Below, piece after piece: positions 55,536-64,000 of a stretch of DNA of 64,000 bases (positions are counted from its first letter, which is position 1; each line of letters begins with the position of its first letter). This stretch comes from Stictocephala bisonia. Lineage: Eukaryota > Arthropoda > Insecta > Hemiptera > Membracidae. The translations under genes and the position numbers were made by a program. The notes beneath the pieces were generated by a model that was not told the origin of the DNA, made no database searches, and saw only the letters and a program-made list of their open reading frames with translations. The DNA is taken from the NCBI GenBank assembly GCA_035578905.1, contig JAQJVL010000124.1, forward strand, positions 1,737,616-1,801,615, written 5' to 3'.

Positions 55536-55649
55536 CAATTATGGATGTCAGGTGGAACCATGTTTAGTCCTATTCGTAGGTAAACTATAGTTTTTATCAT
55601 CTACCACTTTTCTACTATTGTTATTTGAGTCACCTTCACAAAAGGGTTA

Positions 55650-55810
55650 CGCTGTGCTAAATAGACCTTTGAGAGTTATTGTGACGTAATAATACGAGAT
55701 ATAGATCCCATTTTCCTTTTGTTGACCTAAACAATAGCATGGCGATATTTTGACTCCATTTGTTTCGCTCTCCACATATTTTGGATCAACTATAATGACA
55801 CGCAAAAACG
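55650..55810 (+). mobile_element. Two-module dispersed element, module 2
   Basis: Matches 19500-19650 and 34100-34275 (inverted): tagacctttgagagttattg, cgagatatagatcccatttt, aatagcatggcgatattttg, ctctccacatattttggatc. Confidence 0.62.
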
Positions 55811-56650
55811 CAATAAACTTTTCATATCAGTAATTGCACCTAAGATCGACGGAGAAATGTTATATTTGTAAGAAGAATCTTTAAACATACATTTCCCCAC
55901 AAATAATGAAAATACAATGTTAAATTGCTGTGTTTTATGTCTCGATAATATTGCTTATTTGCATCTGTAGACTAATATGCGTACTGTGTAGTCGGTATTG
56001 TTGAATAACTTAAAAGTAAATATGATAGTTTACTTATGCAGGGCGTAAAAAAAGTTGTCCTGGCTATATATTTATTAATTATATGCGTAATTTAGTGCAG
56101 AAAATGAAGAATATCGTTCTGTAAAATTGCACTCCGTTTAATATATATCTGTTTGTATGTGTTTTTTACAAAAAAATTTATAATTCAAGAGAAGTTTAAC
56201 CAAATGACTTAACTTGCTGTACAGATCTTCAAAATGGTAGTAATTGAAAATCATAATATCTCGTAAACTGTTTTAAAAAAATATAAAGTATATCAAATTT
56301 ACGCACTCACTTTTGGATGGTTACAAATATATTGGTACCTTAAATTTGATTCTAATTAGTGGACTTTTTGTAAAAAACTTATTTTATTGCATGCTTTAGT
56401 TGCTGTAAATACTTGCAGTAAAATAAATTGTTAAAAAAAAATTACTAATAATAAATAGACTTAAACAACAATTGAGGTATCAATAGATTTGTATTAAAAG
56501 TACCTAAAACTTATTATATTGTTTATCAATGTTGATTTGAAAAAGTGTGCAAATTTTCGAGTGAGTGAGTCAAACAGCTCTTTAGTTATTATTATTTTTT
56601 GTTGTTGTAATAACACATACAGAAACTAAACAGAGCAGAATCCGATCAAA

Positions 56651-56833
56651 ATGTATCCTTTATTTTCTGCTCTAAATTTGGTATGGAATCCGAAAATATA
56701 TAGCCAGAACATATTTTTATTTACACCATTGTATAACGTATTTAGAACCTTATTTCTTTTAATGACGAGAAGAAGATTTCATATTATTGTTGAAGAATAT
56801 GCTGACTGTCTGATCAAAAAGTATAAAGTTTGA
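56651..56833 (+). CDS. Unrecognised 60-codon frame
   Basis: Starts MYPLFSALNLVWNPKIYSQN and ends EEYADCLIKKYKV. It has one hydrophobic stretch (IFLFTPLYNVFRTLFLLM) and an aaagtataaag context near its end that could serve as a weak splice donor. A membrane-protein first exon is conceivable but nothing specific supports it. Confidence 0.18.
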   Translation: MYPLFSALNLVWNPKIYSQNIFLFTPLYNVFRTLFLLMTRRRFHIIVEEYADCLIKKYKV

Positions 56834-56839
56834 AGATCA

Positions 56840-57275
56840 AATTGTGTGGAAAGTATAAGGCGGGGGAAACTAAATTACTGTCAAAATTGTTCTCATTAGT
56901 TTCTGCGTTTATAAGTAATTTTATAATTTACTTTTTCCATTTTTTAAAAATCATGCGTGATTACAGTGGGAAAAATACACCATAGTAATTTTTGTCTTCA
57001 AAGCTTCACTTGCCAACTCAAATATTCTTTAGACTGTGAACTTTATCCCAATATTCAAAAACAATTGATCAGTTCAAATAAATTAAAGAAGTACATTACG
57101 ATAGTTTAAATTGTTTAAACTGGTTTAAAATTAATGGCAAATGGATAAACGGGCTTAACTGGGTTCCTTTAAGCATTATTGAACATCAAACCTAACAAAT
57201 GAATCAACCACTTTCACAATTCAATGTTATTTTGCTGACATAAAGTTCAACAACCCACGTCGAAACGCGATACAA
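56840..57275. other. AT-rich sequence, no feature seen
   Basis: No supported feature. Confidence 0.4.
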
Positions 57276-57279
57276 AGTT

Positions 57280-57560
57280 ATAAAAGTTGAAGTGCGTAGG
57301 TCGTATTTAATGACACTTAGTAGTTGAAAGCGGTCCATGTAGGTGAAATAAACTGGGCAAACTACATACATAGAATTTTATGATCTTTTATATCAAAGTA
57401 AAACTAAAAACCTCTGTTTCTGAAGAAAATGTTTCGGCTGAAATTGCACACCTTCGGCAAAGATGTGAGAAAAGTTTTCTTTGAGTACAAGAACAAGTTG
57501 TTCAATTTATCACCCTTTTTCCTTTTGAAATGTTGACTCTAAACTATGTAATCAATATAA
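57280..57560 (+). mobile_element. Dispersed element, three-copy family, copy 3
   Basis: The most diverged of the three copies, in the same orientation as 22895-23150. Blocks kept are atgacacttag, tttatatcaaagtaaaacta, aaacctctgtttc, aattgcacaccttcggcaaa and aatttatcacccttttt. Confidence 0.65.
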
Positions 57561-57564
57561 AAGG

Positions 57565-58325
57565 CCAAGTTTTGAGATATGTGTTTCTATTAAACAGTAA
57601 TGTAATGCTACCTTTTGTTGGCTTGTGTTGTGATAGTAGAACAATAATTTACTAAGAATATATTTTTTTAATAAATAAGGACACCTTTAGCATTATTAAT
57701 AAATCATGTTTGTTGCCCTTTATTGTTCAAATGCTTGCAGACTGAAAACAAGTGGGGATAGTTTTGAAAAGTAAAATGTAATATTCATTAAGTGTATTGA
57801 TAAGAGAATCAATTTTGGAATGTTTTTTCATCTTGATACATAGTAACTTTTAAAATTAATGTAGTCTTCGTTTGAATTTTTAAATATTATCATAAATTTT
57901 ATTAAGATGAAATTTTCTTCCTGATTAAGTATTGTAGCCTTATTAAAGCTACTATTTATTTTTGATATGTTGAACAAACTTAAATGAGAGATTAAAGTAA
58001 GACTTGTCCAGTGATAAAAATGTTTCTTTATGTATCTTCTTATAAATAAATTCAACAAATAAAATTGGTTTCTTCTACAAATAATGATAAAAACGAAAAT
58101 AAAAATCTCTTCTTTTATTGACTCAATGGAACATAAATAAATTAAAACAAGTCTTCCAAAATAATAAATTAAATATCTTCAGGCCAGAACCTTTTTTAAT
58201 TATTTAACTTTTTTTAATTTCTTTAAACTTTTAAATCAAAAAATTCAAAATTCAAAGCTGTATTAAATTTCATAAAAATAGTCTAAAACGTTCATAAAAT
58301 TTTCTAAATTTTCTTAAAATTTTCT
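57565..58325. other. AT-rich sequence, no feature seen
   Basis: Homopolymer-rich; repeated aattttctaaa phrases close to 58300. No supported gene. Confidence 0.4.
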
Positions 58326-58600
58326 AAAATTGCCTCCGGGAGATGTAGCTGTCCTAGAGGTTTTGAATCCAAAATTAACCACAAAAAAGCTCGTCCGGCA
58401 TTCAAACAATCACTCACAAGCGAACTACAATAAAATTGCCGCAACGGTAAAGGAAAACCGAAACGGTACAAGTCGCCGTGTACACGAAAGCGGATCGAAC
58501 GTGGTCCCACTAAGAAAGTTATTGGAGAACTGCCCGAACGGCCGCACGCTTCCTCCAACGGACTTACCCCCACTTTAACTCTAGAAGCTAAACCAACCAA
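58326..58600. other. GC-rich island, open on both strands
   Basis: About 275 bp of much higher GC than the flanks, open in a plus frame (58330-58578) and a minus frame (58304-58600, starting MVGLASRVKVGVSPLEEACG). Neither product is recognised. Because high GC removes stop codons, openness alone is weak evidence. The sharp edges suggest an inserted fragment, possibly of a GC-rich transposon or a foreign gene piece. Confidence 0.4.
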
Positions 58601-58609
58601 TTAGAACCC

Positions 58610-59235
58610 TATAAACCAGGACATCTGAACAGGTAAGGCTCACCAAACATGTTGCCTTCAGAAAACATGTCGCATGAGATTGACAGGAAATTAACAAACG
58701 TGAAAATACTGGTTATTTAACTATTTTATCTGGGAAAACTACTTTTTTGTTTGAAAGGGGAAGATTCTGAATTTTTCTCAAAACTTGGAGAATTTATATC
58801 GAAAACTTTTGGAAAACAAAACAAACTCCTAAACCTCTCAGTTCTTACAAAATTTAACATTTTCTTAATACAATTTTTCTAATTTAATTATAATGCAACA
58901 ATTAACAATTGTTACAGTATCCAGTGCTCAACTAATAAATAAGTAATATACCAAATTGGTCAAAATTAACAAAGTCTGAGACTATTAAATGTTGTTAATA
59001 ATTGTGTTTGTTAACTTAACAACAACTTAAAAAACATATTAAACGAAGAGATTCCACCCGGTTAATATTAACGAAGTCTATTTGACTGCTTCATTAAACT
59101 GGACCCAGTTAATTTTTGTTTATAAATTACAGATATTTGAAATGCAAATAGTTACACACACTTACTTCTGATTAATAACTGAACTAAGACTCTTATCTTT
59201 CAAATATCTCAATTGAACAATAAATCTGTAAGTAA
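58610..59235. other. AT-rich sequence, no feature seen
   Basis: No supported feature. Confidence 0.4.
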
Positions 59236-59253
59236 AATAGTCTAGAAAACTTC

Positions 59254-59448
59254 GTGCTAGTGAAACGCATCAAATCACAAGTAATAAAGTATAGAATGAA
59301 AATATATATTAGTGAATCGACCTTAGTATACCCTTTCCACCATCTTCAGACCGAAAGAGATCCTCAACTCAGAAAATTTTACAAATGGATTCTTTCCGAA
59401 ACCCTTTGGTCTGTGGATAACATGACTGTATTCTTAATATTTAAATAA
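59254..59448 (+). pseudogene. Possible transposase fragment
   Basis: The frame includes YPFHHLQTERDPQLRKFYKW followed by ILSETLWSVDNMTVF. The layout resembles the segment before the first catalytic Asp in mariner-type transposases (compare YPYHMQRVHARRVRFC in the 36.9-kb pseudogene), but the TDE motif itself is absent. The resemblance is short and may be fortuitous. Confidence 0.25.
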
Positions 59449-59999
59449 AAATTATTTACGCTCACTCTTGATTGTGTACGCGGAAAATTTAATTAACGTT
59501 ATTAAGATAGCGCATAATGTGTTTAGGAATTTTTCCGTGACAGTCCGATAACCTCGGTGGAATTTACATAAAGTCGGAGAGTATTAACTAAGTTGCAGCA
59601 TGAGATCTGAACTTCTCGCACCCGATTTGCAGCTTGCATATGCAGGCATTTTGTAAAGTGTCAAAAATAACAATTAAAAAGTTAATTCTTTGAAAGAAGC
59701 AAAGTCCCCCTGAACTAAAAATAATAACTATTCGATTGGTGTAAAAGTTATATCTTTATTGAAAATAATTACTCTTTGATAAGTAATTTAAAATTAGACA
59801 GTAATTAGTGTATTAGAATGGCGAACTTGGTTTCTTGAATTGAAATTTGCAATAAATATGAATAATTATTAGGTAAAGTATTCACCTCCGATAACAGTTA
59901 ATAACTAGTATACTCGAGCTACTTTTGATTTTTTACAAAGTCTATAAGGTGGTAATTAAGACTAAAGACGGTTTAATTACTCCCGTGTTAAACAGACTA

Positions 60000-60240
60000 G
60001 AGCACACCGGCCGGCTTCTATACAGCCCCTCTCTTAATACCTCTTAACTGCATGTGCCGATGTGTGACAATAAAAACAAATTGAATAAATGAATTTATTT
60101 CCCATTGATAATTACATAATACATACATAAAAAATGTAAGACATATATTGGCCACTTCAACCAGTAGCGTGGCCAGTTAATTATAATTAAATTAACAAGT
60201 AAATTAGAATCTAACAAGTAAATTACATACAGTTTAAAAT
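60000..60240. repeat. Two retroelement 3' ends meeting
   Basis: On the plus strand a segment with gagcacaccggccggcttct and cataactgcatgtgccgatg-type sequence ends at acaataaaaacaaattgaat. Immediately after, tgaatttatttcccattgat with a ggccacttcaaccagtagcg block looks like a 3' end on the minus strand. The families were not identified. Confidence 0.38.
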
Positions 60241-60664
60241 AACTAGCTATTTTACTTTATTACTATTCAAGTTTTTTATATTATCATTATATATATTATA
60301 TGCATTTTCAATATTACAATTTTATTGTACGCACATGTGCTTGTTAGTGTTTTTCTACTAAGAATAAATCATTTCAATTTTACTAGCCAGCTATACATAT
60401 ATACTCGTATATTGTGTGACAGTGCTTTTTTTTCTTTTTCAATAACTTAAATTCAGACAAATTAGATTTTTTTACCTCAAAGAGCTAGTTGAGCATAACC
60501 GTGTTACCCCTAAAAAATCAGTGATATTGTTTGTGAGTTGTATGAGAAATATCCTATTGAAAAATAACTATAAATTAATATTTAGGATGCCTTTTAAATA
60601 GTTCTTCACATGAGTCTCTTTTTTTTATACTTATATCAATAAAAGGACTATATTTTTCGATTAT

Positions 60665-60870
60665 ATGGAGAAGGAGCAGGATAATTCTGAATGACAGGGC
60701 TCGAAGCCTTTATTGAAAAATGCCTCTCCTATTCTCACTTCGTAGAATGTCGGCATATTATAAGTTTACAAGCTTCCTCAGTTCCTGAAAGCCGTAACTG
60801 GGTTTTTAAGGTCCATTGTTGACGGTTGTAGATGTGGAGGCTTTGAGAGTTCTAAGCACATTTCACAGAA
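60665..60870 (-). mobile_element. Dispersed element with conserved frame end, copy 2
   Basis: Inverted match of 14095-14310. On the minus strand the frame CLELSKPPHLQPSTMDLKNP, then VTAFRN and a stop, is kept exactly. Upstream of it (higher coordinates) the frame runs straight into the 23-bp minisatellite, which encodes a repetitive Cys/Tyr/Val peptide in that frame. Confidence 0.62.
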
Positions 60871-61031
60871 CATTGTGTAGTACACTTGGCCAGCATTGTT
60901 TAGTACACTTGGCCAACATTGTGTAGTACACTTGGCCAACATTGTGTAGTACACTAGGCCAACATTGTGTAGTACACTTGGCCAGCATTGTTTAGTACAC
61001 TTGACCAACATTGTGTAGTATACATATCTAA
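60871..61031. repeat. 23-bp minisatellite, 7 copies
   Basis: The unit cattgtgtagtacacttggc plus caa starts at 60871, 60894, 60917, 60940, 60963, 60986 and 61009. Variants have tttag for gtgtag and tgacc for tggcc. It abuts the dispersed element at 60665-60870. Confidence 0.95.
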
Positions 61032-61394
61032 CATTATGAACTGCTATATTTAACTATGTAAATTTCGTTATTTACTTAGCCTACATTACAAAATACCCAT
61101 CAACACGTTGAATGCTAAAAGACTACGTAATTTAGCAGATTAATAGTTAGCCACGGTACACTATCAAGCCATCTGTCATGCCACCGGAAAAGTCAAACTG
61201 GTGTAGCGTCCATACTGTCAAGTCGATTGTCATACCATCTGACACAGACGTATGCCTGAGATTTATTTTCAATACTACTGTGATTTCTTCTTCAGTGTCC
61301 TCCCGTATTCTGTATTGTCATATCGTTATCCAAAGAGCAGTTGAGTGTGGTAGGCTTATAGACAGAAGCGTAAAAAGTTAACTTCACGACATAC

Positions 61395-61830
61395 GTTATT
61401 ATTACGTAATAAGGAATAGCTTATTAAGTAAGAAAGAGTAGCTTATTACGTAAGAAGGAATAGTTTATTACGTAAGAAGGAATAGCTTATTACATAAGAA
61501 GGAATAGTTTATTACGTAAGAAGGAATAGTTTATTATGTAAGAAGGAATAGCTTATTACGTAAGAAGGAATAGCTTATTATGTAAGAAGGAATAGCTTAT
61601 TACGTAAGAAGGAATAGCTTATTACGTAAGGGGGAATAGCTTATTACGTAAGAAGGAATAGCTTATTACGTAAGAAGGAATAGTTTATTATGTAAGAAGG
61701 AATAGTTTATTATGTAAGAAGGAATAGCTTATTACGTAAGAAGGAATAGCTTATTACGTAAGGGGGAATAGCTTATTACGTAAGAAGGAATAGCTTATTA
61801 CATAAGAAGAAATGCTTATTATAAAAGAAA
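61395..61830. repeat. 22-bp minisatellite, ~19 copies
   Basis: The unit ggaatagcttattacgtaag plus aa repeats almost exactly. Two units have aagggggaa in place of aagaaggaa, and several have tatgtaag or tagttta variants arranged in small blocks, indicating duplication of multi-unit segments. Confidence 0.96.
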
Positions 61831-61839
61831 GAATATCCT

Positions 61840-62515
61840 GTTACGTGATCCATAGCAGTAATATTAGTATCCTTCGATATTAAGGTCAAGGTTATGTGAA
61901 GAGTTTTCTACTTACACTATCGATGAATTTTCGATGAATTTATTTTCGTAGTAATGTCCATTTCCAAAGCGAACAAAAATACTTTCATGCACAAAGACTC
62001 AGTAAAAATATTAGTAAACTAAATTAAAGCCTCAAACCAACAAGGTTTACAATACAAAAAGCAAAACAAGGTATAACGTACCCCGTTAATAGCTAAACCG
62101 TTGCATTTGAAGCAGGAGCATTACATATATGAACAATGATTATATAGTGACAACAATCTATCATGGAAAAAATCAGCATTTGACTTAAAAAAATGGTTTT
62201 GTTCTGCAAGCCTTTTAAAAACAACAATTGGTTGGTTTTCTGACGATATTAACTATTCCAGTGTTTAGCCAGAACATTGAAAATGGTGTTTTGGTGTGAG
62301 CCGTTTTGGTGTATAACAGTGTTTTCACTTAGAATATTTTTGGGTACCTTAACCAACAATACAACCTTTGAAACCCCTTTCAGAATATAACAGCTGATCA
62401 GTTTTAGATGGTTTGATTTTATTTATCTAAAAATGCTGAAAGATCAAAATACTATTTTCTGTTATGGTGTTAAGGCAAGTATATGGTAGACTAATAATAA
62501 AATTATTAATTACTT
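61840..62515. other. Spacer, no feature seen
   Basis: No supported feature. Confidence 0.4.
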
Positions 62516-62524
62516 ATTAATAGA

Positions 62525-62715
62525 ATAAAATTCCCATTAAAGTAGAGGCTAAACAGTTTCTACATCACCAGTACATTAAGTATAACGGTGTAGCAGCAGT
62601 GTGAGATAAGGAACCCGTTCTCTTTTGTTGACTGGAACAATGGCGAGATGGTGTCTCAGTGTTATTGTTTCTTCCTCCACATATCAACGTCGGTGGCTCG
62701 AAAACCTCCAATAAA
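62525..62715 (-). mobile_element. ~210-bp dispersed element, copy 2
   Basis: Inverted, near-identical match of 12666-12875 (ccattaaagtagaggctaaa, ggaacccgttctcttttgtt, gacggaacaatggcgag-type block, cctccacatatcaacgtcgg). Flanks are unrelated. Confidence 0.75.
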
Positions 62716-62883
62716 CTTCTTCTCTAGAATATATTTGATGTAAATTTAAGTGATTTTTTACCAAAAACTATATGTTTAATTTGTGAAAAAATACATAATA
62801 AAATATGACATTATTACTATTAATTATATAATTGTTATCATTAATTGTTAATTGCATACAAAATATATATTAATGGATGGCTA

Positions 62884-63562
62884 ATATTTTCAACATATCG
62901 GTAAATCGAATTATCGATATATCACATACCAAATATCGATCTAACGATAATATCGAAAGAAAAATATCAATATATAGGGTAACCTACATTTCAAATTATA
63001 AATGATTTATCTGTTTAAATTTATACACTAACTAACAAAAAATACACTCATATTTTGCTGCCAATATTTAGAATAGCCTACTGGGTGAACAAATGAAATA
63101 CACTTATCTACACGAAACAAGTAAATATGGGGTAGATTGAAAAAAAATAAAAATTAGAATAATTTTACCTTTAATAACTATGTTGATTATAAAAGAATAA
63201 CGTTGTTATTTCTTTCATATTAAAAAATGCCTTTGGGCTTTTTATAAACACTAAACTGCCACCCACTGGTCTACAATAAACTACATTTTAGTGCGTTAAT
63301 CTGACGTAAAAAAACTAAATAAAGTTACTGTAATATTGTAATACATATTTTGTAAGCATATAAGGCAATTTAAATGTGTGTGTCTGTTTTTTTATCGTGA
63401 TGATTTTGAGGAGAGACAATAACGCCAATATGTAGTAATATGATATATCGGACCATCATATTATATGTCTCACTGAGGATATATTATCGGAAGTAAATAT
63501 AGATACCAATTTATCGATATATTGAAACATATTTATCGATATATCCGACATATCGTCACCAT
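62884..63562. mobile_element. Element edged with TATCGATA motifs (probable foldback)
   Basis: Clusters of atcgatatat, tatcgat and atatcgg motifs lie at 62895-62965 and 63440-63560 around an unrelated AT-rich middle. Read inward, both ends show an ordered series of acatatcgg-, tatcgatatat- and atacca-like blocks, which suggests inverted termini. TATCGATA is self-complementary, so some apparent symmetry is automatic. Confidence 0.45.
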
Positions 63563-63564
63563 AC

Positions 63565-64000
63565 CTACCGACTTATTGGGATAATGACGTAATTGTAGAG
63601 ATCAGCTGACATTTAGCAGGAGCTGTCACTGTGTTTGAGGAACAGTGTTATAACGACTTGCCGATAACTTCAGTTACATGCCACTATAACCTAATATTTA
63701 AATAATAATGTTTTACAGCTGATTTATCATATTAATGTATTTATAGTTATTTCACTATTTACTAAGAAAAAACTACTGATAAATTATATGATTGATTAAT
63801 TTAAGAAGAATTTCATGGAATTAGTTCTTAATTATTAAAATATAATGAGAAGTATTGTTAGCCTGGAAATACAAATGTTTGGTTATATTGTTAGCTTAAG
63901 TATATATAATTAGAAATGGCATTGATATATTATAACTAGCGGCCGTTATTATTCTTTCTAATTTTGTAAATGTGGAAAATAAAATTATGTTCTTTCTAAA
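63565..64000. other. AT-rich sequence, no feature seen
   Basis: No supported feature. Confidence 0.4.

Noticed and set aside
56651..56833. First exon of a chemosensory receptor.
   Set aside because: One hydrophobic stretch and a weak splice-donor context are not enough. No receptor motif was seen, so it is listed only as an unrecognised frame.
12666..62715. A very large palindrome centred near 37.36 kb, because several inverted repeat pairs (12.7/62.6, 14.2/60.8, 25.3/50.2, 31.5-32.4/42.2-43.2 kb and the mariner TIRs) share nearly the same midpoint.
   Set aside because: The sequence between the matching pairs does not match. Flanks of the 12.7/62.6-kb pair and of the mariner TIRs are unrelated, and other pairs have quite different midpoints. 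Each pair is a discrete dispersed element. A self dot plot would settle this.

Overview
The window looks like a repeat-dense, gene-poor stretch of an animal nuclear genome, most likely an insect and plausibly a hemipteran. The evidence is AT-rich intergenic DNA, many non-LTR retrotransposon fragments with (AAAT)n or (TAATC)n tails, a mariner element, a Penelope-like element, TTAA-flanked and TA-flanked DNA elements, many SINE copies and scattered TTAGGT-type arrays. The species is inference. I found no intact host gene, rRNA or true tRNA. Three short open reading frames (5912-6211, 53469-53594, 56651-56833) are the only candidates for host exons, and all are weak.

Layout. 0.4-1.1 kb: two SINE pieces in opposite orientation. 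1.67-4.74 kb: a satellite array of about 29 copies of a ~104-bp unit. 5.4-11.4 kb: SINE copies, two copies of a terminal-inverted-repeat (TIR) element (6.26 and 10.45 kb), a decayed Penelope-like element with a GIY-YIG endonuclease remnant and a hammerhead-like motif (6.9-7.6 kb), and a TTAA-flanked piggyBac-like non-autonomous element (8.23-8.87 kb). 12-24 kb: dispersed elements that recur elsewhere in the window, minisatellites of 36 and 49 bp, a Penelope-derived hairpin with 121-bp arms (20.96-21.24 kb) and more SINEs. 24.9-35.5 kb: a ~1-kb repeat, LINE fossils, a duplicated GCTCGAG-rich block and a multiply broken LINE reverse transcriptase (28.3-30.5 kb). 35.9-38.8 kb: a 2.9-kb mariner-type transposon with ~650-bp TIRs and a broken transposase whose residue spacing fits DD41D. 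39.2-40.0 kb: a 5'-truncated LINE carrying an RNase H domain, with its target-site duplication. 41-46 kb: inverted partners of earlier repeats, a LINE thumb fragment and SINEs. 46.1-49.2 kb: a minus-strand LINE with a near-complete reverse transcriptase, abutting a second 3' end tail to tail. 49.7-64 kb: the inverted partner of the 25-kb repeat, an internally deleted mariner derivative, a foldback element, 23-bp and 22-bp minisatellites, and an element edged with TATCGATA motifs.

The elements do not form one pathway. Autonomous families (LINEs, Penelope, mariner) left decayed coding remnants, and non-autonomous families (SINEs and MITEs, short DNA elements without a transposase) probably borrowed enzymes of that kind. 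Two SINE types share a 3' body but carry different 5' heads, which suggests recruitment by a common LINE. Almost every coding remnant has a frameshift, a stop or a truncation, so the window reads as a graveyard of insertions. All family calls rest on motifs read by eye and were not checked by database search.
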